Shown here one piece after another: positions 1 through 10,500 of a stretch of 64,000 bases of DNA; the first letter of the stretch is position 1, and each line of letters begins with the position of its first letter. Source of the DNA: Anastatus disparis (taxonomy: Eukaryota > Arthropoda > Insecta > Hymenoptera > Eupelmidae); contig JAFFSR010000396.1 in the NCBI GenBank assembly GCA_017163975.1, positions 372,001 to 436,000 on the forward strand, read 5' to 3'. The position numbers and the translations under genes were made by a program. The notes beneath the pieces were generated by a model, which saw nothing but the letters and a program-made list of their open reading frames with translations, made no database searches and was not told the origin of the DNA.

Positions 1-330
1 CTCATAGTTTATCTACTTATGTATATATATATGTATATTGACCTGCTACATATAAATTATTTAATTTTAATTGAAATAAATAACTAATTATAATTTATTT
101 CATTACTGTCTATAATTAATTTTGAATAATCAAAAAGGGGTTTTAATTAATTATTTTCATGGTTATGTTTTTTTAATCTAATATATAAAATTGTAATTAA
201 TGTCTTCAATATTTCATCGCGTATACATCGGTTATTTATCGCGACTGCGTCGCGACGAGATATCGCTAGCCGTTAATTGGCTGAGCATTTTTTTCTCCTG
301 AATTTTCTATCAGGGCTATGAAACACACAT
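1..330. other. Unassigned AT-rich flank
   Basis: No open frame or repeat relationship to the rest of the window was found. The only notable patch is a GC-richer stretch near 232-280 with several CGCGAC-like steps. It ends where the inverted repeat arm shared with about 32736 begins. Confidence 0.5.
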
Positions 331-1450
331 TTTTATTTACATGGTACTTAAATATATTATTTTATAACACATACTCATATATTAATACATATGCGCATAC
401 ATATACATTCATATTACTTAAAAATGTCGCATTTACATGGTAATAAGACAGCCGCTTTGCATGTGTACCCACTCAAAGCAATTGGCTTATATAGTAAGTA
501 AGGTATCTTTTCATCGCTTGGAGACAAAACGCGCATTCAACGCGCGTCTTCCTATCGGCATAATCAAGAAGCTTAAACATTTTTTTGCAATCTAACTTTA
601 AATTCCATGCTTTTACATTAAAAAATATCAATTTGCATTAAGTTTACTAAAAACAAAACTGAATGAAATTTTATATAATTGAGTCTCAAATTTAATGTAT
701 TCTATATTAGAAATCTTTATCTGCATTAAAGTTTCATTAGAAACAAATTTGCTGAAAATTTCACGATTTGCTTAAATTTTATGTACTTCACATTGAAATG
801 TTGTATTTGTATTTAATGTACTAAAAACAATACTATTGGAAATTTCATGCAATCAAGCCCGAAATATAATGTCCATGACATTAAAAATATTAATCTGCAT
901 TAAATTTTTAATAAAAAAACCGATTTGCTGAAAATTTCCTGATGTTTCACTTAAAATTTAAAATATTCCACATTAAAAATGTTATATTTGCATTAAAATT
1001 ACTGAGAACGAAAGTACTGGAAATATTTTGCAATCGAACCCGAAATATAATGTACATTTCATTAAAAATCTTGATCTGCATTAAATTTTAAATGAAAAAC
1101 CAATTCGATGGAAATCTCTCAATGTTCTGCTTGAATTTTAATATATTTCACATTAAAAATGTCATATTCACATTAAATTTACTGAAAAAAAAAATGTTGG
1201 AAATTTTTTGCAGTTGAGCCTGAAAGAGGACGCTGGATCTCTTTATCCTTCTCTAATTGAAAAATTTAGGTTTTTGGAAAAACTAGTGATTATTGATAGA
1301 AATTGAGAGCTATCCGCAACTTGTACAGTAAAAAGCAATATTTTTTCTGATGAGGACAAATGAATTTTGATGCTTTGTTTTCAAGAAAAGTTTGATATAC
1401 TTACAAAATCATAAGTTAGTCTGGAGAATATGATGTTTAAGAATGTCAAA

Positions 1451-2780
1451 CCAAAGAAGATAGACGCTAATAAAAGGATTCTTCTGGGTTAAATTTTTCG
1501 TCCGGAAACCTGAGTAACACTTTAATATTGTTTGTATATCTATACATATGAAAAATTTTATATATATTGTGACGCATTGCTTTAATCGGTACTCGGTCGA
1601 GAACCGAACGCGCGTTCGCAGCGTGCAGCTACGCCCATGCTTTGTACAGTTACCTACGTGCTTTACATGTAATATCCCTTCTCTAGCGTAAGAGAGGCGA
1701 TATGAGCGTCGGTGACTTGAAAGCGAGCCTATGTGTTAAGACTAAGATGTAAAGAGAATCACTCTTCTGCTTTCCTTCAACAATAAAGTTTTTTAAAATT
1801 AAATCCCGTGTTAAAATGTGTTTCATTGCAAATAGCAAATAGTGCGACGGCGAAGTGATCTAACAGTTGTTGCCGTGTTTCAAATAAACTTCTTTATTAC
1901 TTTAAAGTTTATTGTTTTTAGTGAAATTTAATAAATAAGAATTAACTTATCGGTTTGATTATAGTTTGCCTTAATTTAAATCACGCATAATACGTTTATG
2001 TTTGAATTAAATTAGATGTAATAAATGGAAAGGCAGCAAGAGGCATAGAGTTGTGGAAACCTTCATTCTTTTTTTCCTTATTCCTTCTCTGAGCAGACGA
2101 TCCCGAAGCAGTCAGGCATGGCGTCCTGGCTGCAAATGGATTAGCTCTTTTCCTATACTGGTGAACACAACAAATTTACACGAAATAAAACTACATAAAA
2201 ATTATATATACATGCGCGTGGTCGTGACCGCGTAGCGTAAAAAATTAGTGGATTGTTATTCCCGTGACGGCTTCACCGCACGGTTCAATCTAATTAGATA
2301 TTTTGTCAAATTCGCGTAGAAGAATAATAATGAATTAATAACATATTTCGCAAATTGAATTTTATTTATTGAATTAAAAGAGGCACAACGTATCGTTCTC
2401 TTAACTAAGAAGAAACGGCGTTTATGCTCATACAATAAACATAACAAGTGACTGATTGGTTTTTCCTTAATAAAAACCAAGTATCACTTAGTTATTACAA
2501 ATAATTGAGGTAAAATAATATCAACATATATTAACTGTAAAATTTTTATCAGAATTTTATGTAAAGATTTACTCAAATCATTCTGTATTGAGGAAACGTT
2601 GCAAATACGCGTGAATTTGACAAAATACAATTAAGCTTGCGATAGCAGCAGCTTACAATATAGATATAAAAATACATGGGATCTGGTGGCGCCCTCAGTA
2701 GCTGGGTAACTCATTTTTGGTAGAAATTTCCCATTTAAGAGTATGCTTCTATAAGCGTCTATATTCGTTGGTCAAACTTT
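1451..2780. mobile_element. Short TIR MITE split by an LTR
   Basis: The ends read CCAAAGAAGATAGACGC on the left and GCGTCTATATTCGTTGG on the right. An uninterrupted relative of about 230 bp sits at 44506-44742 and shares both ends plus the inner phrase GGCGCCACCA/CCCATG and the GTCCGGAAACC-like segment. Subtracting 1568-2657 restores an element of the same size. Confidence 0.65.
1568..2657. mobile_element. Probable solo LTR, 4-bp TSD
   Basis: The segment starts TGTGACGC and ends GCTTACA, so it is TG...CA bounded. It is flanked by the 4-bp direct repeat ATAT at 1564-1567 and 2658-2661. It contains a polyadenylation signal (AATAAAG near 1781) and has richer base composition than its surroundings. 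No internal retroviral reading frame or second LTR is visible, which fits a solo LTR left by recombination. The 60- and 74-codon frames inside look like chance. Because the flank is ATATAT, the 4-bp TSD could arise by chance. Confidence 0.5.
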
Positions 2781-3125
2781 CCTTCAAAACAAAGCCACAA
2801 AATTAGTTTGTCCTCATCAAAGAAAATATTGCTTTTTACTATACAAGTTACGGACAACTCTTAATTTCTATCAATAATCACTAGTTTTTCCAAAAACCTA
2901 AATTTTTCGATTAGAAAAGGATAGAGAGATCCAACGTCCTCATCTTGATCTGCATTGAATATTAAATAAAAAACCAATGAGCTGAAAATTTCCTAATATT
3001 TTGCTTAAAATTTAAGGTATTTCACATTTAAATGTGATATACACATTAAATTTACTAAAAACGAAACTACTGGAAATTGTCGGTAGTCAAACATGAAATT
3101 TAGTGCACATTGCATTAAAAAAGTG

Positions 3126-3438
3126 TCTACACGGAAAAGGTTCTGAAGCATAAACGATAGTGCGCTCTTAAAACGTGCCACAACGAGGCTTGCATCAACG
3201 ATAATTATCTAAACATGCATGAATTTTTCCATGCGGTGCTACCTCGCGCACTGTATTTCGACTTATGCACGAGTAAAAGGCGCCACCTCGTGCACTGTAT
3301 TTCGACTTATGCACGAGAAAAAGTGATGCATGAATTATGAAATGCGAAGCAGTATGCGTGATTTACGATGCAAAAGCATCACTTTTTCTAGTGCGTCACG
3401 CATCATGTTTGTTGAGGCAAAACCTTCTCCGCGTAGCT
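3126..3438. mobile_element. MITE with ~20-bp TIR
   Basis: The left end TCTACACGGAAAAGGTTCTG pairs with the right end CAAAACCTTCTCCGCGTAGC. Inside, a ~50-bp unit containing GCACTGTATTTCGACTTATG and GCACGAG occurs twice in tandem (about 3245-3325). An AGTGATGC hairpin follows. The element interrupts the left long arm. Confidence 0.65.
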
Positions 3439-3837
3439 GCATTACATTTGTAAAAACATATTCTAATTGAATTTTTTTCCATTGAGCTTGATTTTTAAAA
3501 CAGTTAACACAAAAAGTAAGATAAAAATTGAAGCATTTACAAATTATATTTCATGTACTGATACATTAGGAATTTAATATGTATACATTAAATTATGTGC
3601 ATTGTTGAAAATAAATATTCATTATGCAGCAAAATTTGCAGTAAATGACACGAATATTAATGCAAAAATATATAAAATAATCTTATTATATGGCCAAGTA
3701 TATTGAAATTCATGCGTGAATAGCGCTGAAAAACATTAGGATTCATGCTTTTTTTAACTGTGTGGTTTAAAAACAATAATAAAAATAAGAGTAGTTGAAT
3801 ATATGCTGTTGTAATGATTAGGACCTTGCATTATATT

Positions 3838-4115
3838 CGTCAGGAACAATACGAAAAAATAAAAAACTAGTTTTTTAAAATATGATTAATTGCAAAAGTT
3901 ATAGCCAGTATAAGTTTATACAATTTTCATATGCATAGATATAGCGCTAATGTACATGACGTCAAGAGTTCACCTGTACTCATGACGTCACACTAATTTT
4001 TAACTATTTCTATCTCTTTGAGTTTTTATTTTTATGATAAAAGAAAAAATACGTGTCCTTTATTTTTTCTTTTTCTAAATGACGGATATAATGGATTTAA
4101 AAACAATTTTTCATG
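3838..4115. repeat. Dispersed repeat with paired TGACGTCA sites
   Basis: An inverted relative lies at about 59790-60055. Both share ATAGC near CAAAAGTTAT, the AGCGC centre, two TGACGTCA octamers and a conserved TTTATTTTTTC...GACG end. In this copy the octamers are at about 3957-3964 and 3984-3991. No coding potential is apparent. Confidence 0.6.
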
Positions 4116-4261
4116 CAACATCCCGATTGTTTTTTTCATGTATTGTTCGTAAATTTTCAAGTGAATTCCATACATGGACAGCAACTAAAAATAAAAATAA
4201 AAAAAAGAAACACACGAAGAAATCACATATTAATAGTGTAACAAAGTGCACATGCAAATCT

Positions 4262-4440
4262 TAGTTTTATCAGAAATCTAATTTTTTATTTAGATAGTGA
4301 CAGAATGAATACATTAGATATAAATAAAGCAGAAAAAAATTTTGAAGCATAAGACGTGAACACCTTAACCATTACGTTACGAACGCTTGTTAAATGATAA
4401 TCTGATATATTTATAGTTTGCCATTCTCAACACAAATTTT
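4262..4440. repeat. tRNA-like dispersed repeat, copy 1
   Basis: This is matched in reverse complement by 36845-37055. Shared phrases include TTTATCAGAAATCTAATT and TTTGCCATTCTCAAC. The reverse strand reads GCGTAATGG-TTAGGTG-like text, resembling a pol III A box. This could be a SINE-type element; a B box was not clearly recognised. Confidence 0.5.
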
Positions 4441-4503
4441 TTTGTTTATTTTTTAGATTTGACAATATTATTTTCAAAACAAAAAAACTGACAAATATTA
4501 ATG

Positions 4504-6420
4504 TTAAGAGCAGGACATATATCTCTATCCTTTATTAACCAAAAAATTCATTTTTCTGCAAAACCTAATAATTGTAGCAAAAAATAAGAAGAAAGGCCCA
4601 TCTCGTATAATAAAAAGCAATATTTTCTTTTACGAGGAATAATTAATTTTATCGCTTTGTTTTTAAGGGCATGCACACGCTCTACTATACCGGCCGGTAT
4701 AGCAGAGCATAGGCCGAATTTCTAGAATCAAAGAATTAACTTTGTAAAAAAACTAATCATCAGAATGAATTTTCCTTTTACAGTTCACTCTATTGTGAGA
4801 TAATAAAGAGCGGAAAATAGAAAAACCTCAAAAAAATAGTGAATTTTTCGAAAATAGAGATAATTGTATAGCAGAGCGTAGGCCGAACTTATAGAATCGT
4901 AGAATTAACTTTGTAAAAAAACTAATCATCAGAATGAATTTTCCTTTTACAGGTCACTCTATTGTGAGATAATAAAGGGCGGAAAATAGAAAAACCTCAG
5001 GAATTTGGAAAAAAAATTATTTTTCTCAAAATAATATGAAAATAATTATCATAGTAGAAAGTTTGATGTTGTCAGATTGGCAATACCTGACTCTGATGCG
5101 ATACATGTTGGCCTTGTTCTTACTCTGTGGCGCGAACTTCGAAATTTGAAATATATTAAATATTGTAATTTTATGCAAATAATAACTCAATCATTTTTTA
5201 TTCTTCTGTGAGGTGATAAAAGCAATATTTTATTTTTTTTGGCATGTGAGGTATACCGAACGAAGTAGAAGGGAAAAAACAATACAAACGTATGCGTACG
5301 AGTATAAGACACGCATACACATAAAGTCTGCGCTATTCTGCTGTTTTTTTTTACAGTAAGGCCCTTCTTACAGTAAACAATGTAAGAAGGGTCTTCTTAC
5401 ATTGTTTACTGTATCTCACACATATAAAACAGAAAGTAGAGTATTTCATATTGTTTTTTTTCTAATGAAAGATCATAAGAATTTCGTACGTGCAGAAATA
5501 ATGTATTATAAACATTTGCAATGCATACAATAATAGCTAATTCATTTTCGAATATATCATCACTAACACGTACTCACAAGAATAATGTTAGAAAAAGAAA
5601 AAGAAAGCAACAGAATAGCTGAAAATGCGACTTCATGTGTGTGCGTGTCTTATACCCGTACGCACACGATTGTATTGTCTTTTCCTTTCTATTTTGTTCG
5701 CTATACCTCACACATATACAACAAAAATATTTTATTTATGCAAAAAAAAATAAAACATCATTGCTTTTATCACCTCACAGAAAAATAAAGAGTGATAGAG
5801 TTATCATTTGCATAAAATGACAATATTCAATATATTTCAAATTTCGAAGTTTGCGTCACAGTGTAAGAAAAACGCCAACATGTATCATGTCAGAGTCAGG
5901 TGTTGCTAATCTGAAAAAATTACATTTTCTAGTATGATAATTATTTTCATATTATTTTAAGAAAAATAATTTTTTTTCCGAATTCCTGAGGTTTTTTTAT
6001 TTTCCGCCCTTTATTATCTCAAAATAGAGTGACCTACAAAAGGAAAATTCATTCTGATGATTAGTTTTTTTACAAAGTTAATTCTTCGATTCTATAAGTT
6101 CGGCCTACGCTCTGCTATACTATTATTTATTATCTCTATTTTCGAAAAATTCACTATTTTTTTGAGGTTTTTCTATTTTCCGGCCTTCATTATCTCATCA
6201 TGGAGTTACTTGCAGTAAGAAAATTCATTCTGATGATTAGTTTTTTTACAAAGTTAATTCTTCGATTCTAGAAATTCGGCCTACGCTCTGCTATACCGGC
6301 CGGTATAGTAGAGCGTATGCATGCCCTTAACTTTGAAAAATGGAACTGTCCAACCTAACTTCTATTTTTTAAGTTTTTCAAGGTTTTCTTCAAAACGAAT
6401 CGATAAAAATAATTTTTATA
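4504..6420. mobile_element. Foldback family P1, copy B (interrupted)
   Basis: It starts TTAAGAGCAGGACATATATC, the P1 end. The left arm runs to 4672 and the right arm resumes at 6331 with AACTGTCCAACCTAACTTCT, also present in copy D near 49095. A 1.66-kb TTAA palindrome occupies the loop (4673-6330). The right arm ends early near 6420, so this copy is truncated. Confidence 0.65.
4673..6330. mobile_element. 1.66-kb TTAA-bounded palindrome
   Basis: It begins TTAAGGGCATGC and ends GCATGCCCTTAA. Arms of about 800 bp are inverted copies centred near 5500. Both termini contain the perfect palindrome CTATACCGGCCGGTATAG (about 4684-4702 and 6291-6308). Inside each arm a ~180-bp module (CGGCCTACGCTCTGC ... 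TTACAAAGTTAATTC) occurs twice. Near 5350-5400 a smaller hairpin repeats TTACAGTAAG and CTTACATTGTTTACTG. The short frames at 5585-5820 are part of the palindrome. No transposase is encoded, so it appears non-autonomous. Confidence 0.75.
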
Positions 6421-6506
6421 AATCTATAAATATAAAATAAAATTTTATAATCAACTAGAACTATCAATAAAGTTGTATATCTACATTTATTCAAACATTT
6501 TTCGAT
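6421..6506. other. Short spacer before the Polinton
   Basis: AT-rich sequence with no recognised repeat. It runs up to the TACATA duplication. Confidence 0.5.
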
Positions 6507-6512
6507 TACATA
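6507..6512. repeat. Target-site duplication, left (TACATA)
   Basis: The six bases TACATA immediately precede the AGTAGTTATAGGGG terminus. They recur exactly at 24039-24044 after the inverted terminus. Polintons duplicate 6 bp on integration. Confidence 0.9.
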
Positions 6513-6635
6513 AGTAGTTATAGGGGCACTATAAACCGTCAAAACAAACCCCCACTCCACCACCCCAAAGGCTACTGACCGGTGGGTCAATGACCTCTGA
6601 GAAGGTGAAGTAAGGGCTTGTTAGGCATGGTACCC
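6513..6635. repeat. Polinton left TIR (foldback)
   Basis: It is about 123 bp and matches the reverse complement of the right TIR at roughly four of five positions. From 6522 the TIR is itself an imperfect palindrome centred on GACCGGTGGGTC (about 6576-6587), so a single strand could fold into a ~55-bp stem. Confidence 0.9.
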
Positions 6636-6915
6636 GAACAACTGAATATTTAAAAATTTTAAATATTTTAATATGTAACATGATACTTTTTGATTATTAA
6701 AATTTATATTGAATCATAACATATTAATTTAAAAGATTTCAATTTGCAACTAAATACTTTTAAATACTAAAATAATAAAAATTTTATATTGAATCGTGAA
6801 ATATATAATTTGTAATATTACTGTGTGTATGAAGCTTGAGGAATTGGTAATGAACGAGGAAAATGAAATACTCACGTTTTAAAGTTTAACAACATTTATT
6901 ATTAATAATAAAACA

Positions 6916-7731
6916 TTACAACGTAGCATTCATACAAGTAACTAGTGTGTACATATGATAAATAATAAATTCGTGTATGATTATAAACAAATCTTCTTTT
7001 CCATAAACTAGATTATTCTTTTTTAATAATTCGATGAGATCATTTACAAAATTATCATTAAAACTAGACATTGTGGTTTTTATATCGCTAGAAGTAAAGT
7101 ATACATATTGAGATTCCTGACTTTTTTCTAATACATTTTTTATATTTGCAACCATTTCTCGTAATATATAATTTACAGATTTTGCAACAGTATTTTAATA
7201 TCTAATTCTATAATCTATACATTTTGATAAATCTTTTAAACGTTCAAACGTGACACGTTTAAATACTAGTGACCGATTAAATCGACCATATTTTTTCGGC
7301 GGTCCACCACACTCCTCTCCTTCTGGTTGTGCGTCATTGGGTACCAATACAAAAGCTCTCTCGTGAAAACTAATCATAAAACGGATAGTGTATCCTGGAA
7401 TAGATAGCCGCTGATTCAGCATAGATTCCTCATTATAGCAAGTAAAAAAATCTTCAATTTTATCAAATTTTTGCTTCAACGCCTCCCAACAGTCTAGTGA
7501 CAGAGGTAGACCTTGAAAATTGGCTCCACAGAAGCGTACCACGGGTGTAAACTCATTTTCGCCTTCGCCTATATTCTCCAGGCCTACCTGGATAATTTTT
7601 CCAAAAGAGCTGTTCAGCCCGTAGACCATTGGCAGAACCTGCTGCCAATAATTTTTCTTGCTATTTTGTTTTATTAAATATACCAAGTCATTACCAAATG
7701 TCTGCTCCAGGCTTCTCTTTTGACCAACCAT
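6916..7731 (-). pseudogene. Polinton protein, PC4-like ssDNA-binding candidate, stop-interrupted
   Basis: The ATG at 7731 (reads MVGQKRSLEQ) sits about 50 bp below a TATA/initiator pair. The frame runs to an in-frame TAA at 7195-7197 and then stays open in the same frame to 6916, so one gene carries a premature stop. About residue 65 onward reads FQGLPLSLDCWEALKQ followed by KIEDFF, a pattern like the PC4/p15 ssDNA-binding fold (G-x-x-L-x5-W-x2-LK-x5-I). A second segment, GYTIRFMISF, follows. PC4 proteins bind single-stranded DNA and assist transcription or replication. The assignment is inferred from pattern only; a Polinton protein of unknown function is the alternative. Confidence 0.55.
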
Positions 7732-7780
7732 CTTGGTTAGGCTTTCTTGCTTGTTACTGCTGTCACCGTCGATCACACAT

Positions 7781-7818
7781 AACTGTGGCTAGACCAAGTG
7801 GATACCACTTCTTTTATA
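7781..7818 (-). promoter_or_regulatory. TATA + initiator promoter
   Basis: The minus strand reads TATAAAAG at 7818-7811. About 30 bp downstream is CCACAGTTA, a TCAGT-type initiator near 7785. The first ATG of the PC4-like gene is at 7731. The spacing matches insect pol II core promoters. Confidence 0.6.
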
Positions 7819-7887
7819 CTGTGAAAATTGGTGGGGATGTCGTAAAAAAGGTGGCGTGCAACCAATCAGAGACAGTCAAGTATCAAA

Positions 7888-8283
7888 TTACGCATAGCAA
7901 GTTTTTTCTATAAAATTCTTTACTATAGCATCATTTTTTTGCAAATTCTGCGAGAAATTTTCCAAGAATTTCTTGAAACCCAATCCGGTAGACATATGAT
8001 ACAGAAACATGATACAATAATGACCACAAACATTGGAATATTTGCTTTGTAAGCGTTTATTATTCCATCTAAATTTTTTACAATTTTGCTGAATACGTCG
8101 TAAATGTTGTTGAATTTGTGGCGGCTTACCAAGACTATCAAAGTACACAACTGTGCCATACTTATCAACGTATATGGCAACCCAGTGCACACCACGCTGG
8201 TTATAATTTTGCGTATTAAGCACAAGCGCACAAGGTTTTACCCACATCAGAGGAATCCGATCCGCTGGATAAACGCCTACTTT
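7888..8283 (-). pseudogene. Adenain-like cysteine protease, N-terminus lost
   Basis: Adenain-type proteases mature capsids in adenoviruses and Polintons. The frame is open from an upstream TGA at 8284-8286 through the ATG at 8247. Counted from that ATG, His21 lies in GVHWVAIY, Asp37 in YFDSLG, Gln67 in LQSKYS and Cys74 in NVCGHYC. This is the family's His-Asp-Gln-Cys set. The usual N-terminal ~50 residues before the VGVYPADRIP segment are missing. Directly upstream, in another frame, is the C-terminus of the preceding gene, so a small deletion probably fused the two. The C-terminal part looks intact. Confidence 0.8.
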
Positions 8284-8632
8284 TCAGATTAGCAGCGTTA
8301 TTAAGAGCACACACGTAATTTGAATACGATGATTTCATGTAATGATGCATACACTGTACACTGCTGAAATTCAAATTTCTAAAAGCTGGACAATCTTGTT
8401 TTTCTAAATTTTCAATCTTACAGGTGGTGAGCTTGGAAAGTAGTTCAAGCTTTTCTTGACCTCGCACGAAAATTACACGACAATGCTTGCAAATATCTTC
8501 CAAATTTTTGTATAATCTTTTTATCGATATATCACCTTTGTACCTCTCCAGACCATGATGATTCAGTGTCACCCAATTGTTTGCAATTAAAGTTGCTCGC
8601 CGACTAAGATGATAAAGATGGCTTTGCTCCAC
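8216..8632 (-). pseudogene. Fragment of a conserved TE-associated protein
   Basis: A 138-codon frame overlapping the protease in a different frame. It has no ATG: the first sense codon after the TAA just upstream is GTG. The middle reads CRVIFVRGQEKLELL, then an NLEKQDCPAF segment, a C-x2-HH pair and a CALNN segment. To my knowledge this resembles the C-terminal half of a family of insect transposon-encoded proteins whose N-terminus looks like a 3'-5' exonuclease. That N-terminal part is not present here. The last ~20 residues after CALNNAANLK probably read through the deletion junction into former protease DNA. Confidence 0.45.
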
Positions 8633-8667
8633 TTAAATAGCGAGAACTATATCCCCACCACTACTAC

Positions 8668-9968
8668 TTAACCGCTATAATCCACGACAACCTGTTTTGA
8701 CGAGTCAATTTCGAGCAAATTGTCGTATTCAGCATAAATTATACAATTTACAGCGCCCTCTAGTGGGTCGTCGAATCTAACATCAATTCGTACATTACCA
8801 TTTTTTATCAAATTCCAATGACTCCCATCACTTGCCGATAAATCAGGTGTCAAATCAAAAGCGAATAGGCAGTAACCGTTTAGATAGTCTTTACGGGTAA
8901 TCGAATTGCCTGAATTCATAAAGTGAATACCAGTGCCGGAAAAAAGTGTATGATAAGCATCAACGTACATTTTGCTTTTTTTGAAATCTGGCTGTAAGGG
9001 TTTCGATGGCACTTGCATTCCATCAACGTACAGACATAAAAAATTTATATTAAAATTCTTGAAATTAAACGGGTTCAGACTTTTATCTCCGTTGTAAGCT
9101 TTATTCTCAACAAAACCGAGTATAATTCTTTTGGTAGTTGACCTAATATGACATTGTCGATTGTTTCCCCATGCACACCATTATGTAACGTAACAGCCTT
9201 AACTTCTACACGTGTCAGTGGGTATTTTGCAGTAGTCTGCGACAGTAGTTTTTCGTGTGCTAGCACGAGTGAAGGATTTAATCTTACTCGACGCACAAAA
9301 AGCGTAGCCTCTGTAATATTTACTGTGAAAGCACCAGCGGGATTCATGAGACAGAAACCATCACGAGAACGCACGAGCCTTACTCTAACTTCAACACCAC
9401 CCAGTAATAATTTGTCTTGATTAAAAACATCACAATGTAAATGGCCGAGTAAATCAATCTTTCTGTTAACTATAAGCGCTTTACGCTGGCTGAGACCTGT
9501 ATTACCACCTGTGGTATCGTCCATTTTCCCTGCTGTATCATCGTACCACAATCCACTCGTTAAATGAGACTTTTTAGCTGTTGGGCCATAATTTAGTAAT
9601 GTTTCAATATGAGCTCTGTATGCATAAGCATTGTTTGGTGGTGAAACAGGTTTCTGATTGAATAGCACGTCGACTTGATTGAACAACGAATGCAAAAGAT
9701 TATTTATTGGTCCAACATTCGGATCTTTAGGTGGTTCAGCACTAGTGCATGTTACACTTACACTCACACTTAACATTGTGTGAGCCAAGTCTAGATACTC
9801 AGTGTTGCCAGGGATGGTAAATTCAATTGGTGATTGGTCGTTAAGTGAAGATATCGGTTTGTACTGAACCCAGTAAGAGCCTTCAATTGCAGTCTGTGTC
9901 GAAGGTAATTCAAAAAGTGATAATTCCGACTTGATCGACTGACAAGATTCTGTATGCAACAGCGCCAT
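8668..9968 (-). pseudogene. MCP: Major capsid protein (double jelly roll), one frameshift
   Basis: This is the Polinton major capsid protein, the predicted hexon-like shell subunit. It starts at the ATG at 9966-9968 (MALLHTESCQ). The N-terminal ~280 residues run in one frame. At an AAAA run (9129-9132) homology continues in another frame, consistent with loss of one A. The second frame carries the segment GFVENKAYNGDKS, then CLYVDG, then the conserved ending near NVRIDVRF and IIYAEYDN before the stop at 8668. A full product would be about 430 residues, short for this family. Slippage sequencing error is the main alternative to a true mutation, but neighbouring genes are broken too. Confidence 0.85.
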
Positions 9969-10025
9969 CTTGAAATTTTAATTTTCAAAAATATCTCTAG
10001 CTACACGTGCTTTCTTATTCTGCTT

Positions 10026-10499
10026 CTACTTCTTTTTCGCAACTTTATCACTTTTCGAGCGTTTAGCCGCTGAGGTGTTTGTAGTGCCAGGTGCACTCGA
10101 CGACTGAGTTGATGATGTCTCGTTCTTCTTCTTTTTATATTCTGATTCCTCCCCTTCTTTAGCGTTTGACTCACCCAAGAGCAATTTGTCCAGAACAACG
10201 TCAGTTTTTCTTTTGAGATTTTTACCACTCTCGCGAATGCGCTGTTTGGTCGCCTCTTTGACCGGTCTGCCACCTAGAGTGACATCATCTAGGATATTTT
10301 TACCCGCTCGGAGAGCCTCCTTACCGACCACTTTTGCACCTTCTTTGATCTTTGGTATAGCTGCTCGGAAGAGACCTTTCAAAAAACTACCTACTCCTGC
10401 ACCCGACTAGTGATAACCAAAACAAGGTTTACCAACTGTAACACACTTACCCCCACCACCAATCATTTGGTTATTGAAAAAATCTTCAAACACAGGCAT
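10026..10499 (-). pseudogene. Basic minor virion (core-like) protein with premature stop
   Basis: The ATG at 10497-10499 follows the penton stop after one base. Thirty codons in (MPVFEDFFNN...), a TAG at 10407-10409 interrupts the frame. The same frame then continues for ~125 codons through a glycine-rich start, a GLFRAAIPKI segment, EALRAGKNILDDV and a lysine/serine-rich tail ending AKKK. This layout matches a small basic protein found between the capsid genes of Polintons, compared by others with adenovirus core or membrane-active peptides. Its role is inferred from position and composition. Confidence 0.65.
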
Positions 10500-10500
10500 T

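Larger units (their letters stand above)
1228..2947. mobile_element. Foldback family P1, copy A (interrupted)
   Basis: Left arm 1228-1395 and right arm 2776-2947 are inverted copies. They share phrases such as TTTTTGGAAAAACTAGTGAT and its reverse complement. The arms are related to P1 copies at 4504, 45640, 48910 and 55192. The loop received a second element (1451-2780), which itself received an LTR. Unlike the other P1 copies no TTAA is seen at the ends. Confidence 0.65.
331..3768. repeat. Left inverted arm with ~185-bp subrepeats
   Basis: The segment is matched in reverse complement by 24700-24747 plus 31186-32736. The outer end reads TACATGGTACTTAAATATAT and the partner shows the same text with a few changes. 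From about 570 the arm is a degenerate tandem array of roughly 185-bp units, each alternating phrases like CTGCATTAAATTT and GAAAATTTC. It is split by a foldback element (1228-2947) and a MITE (3126-3438). The inner end is a terminus-like run, GCTTTTTTTAACTGTGT. It could be one arm of a very large element or one of two independent inverted copies. Confidence 0.7.

Noticed and set aside
9129..9132. Programmed frameshift in the major capsid gene
   Set aside because: No slippery heptamer or downstream structure seen; other genes also broken by homopolymer slips.
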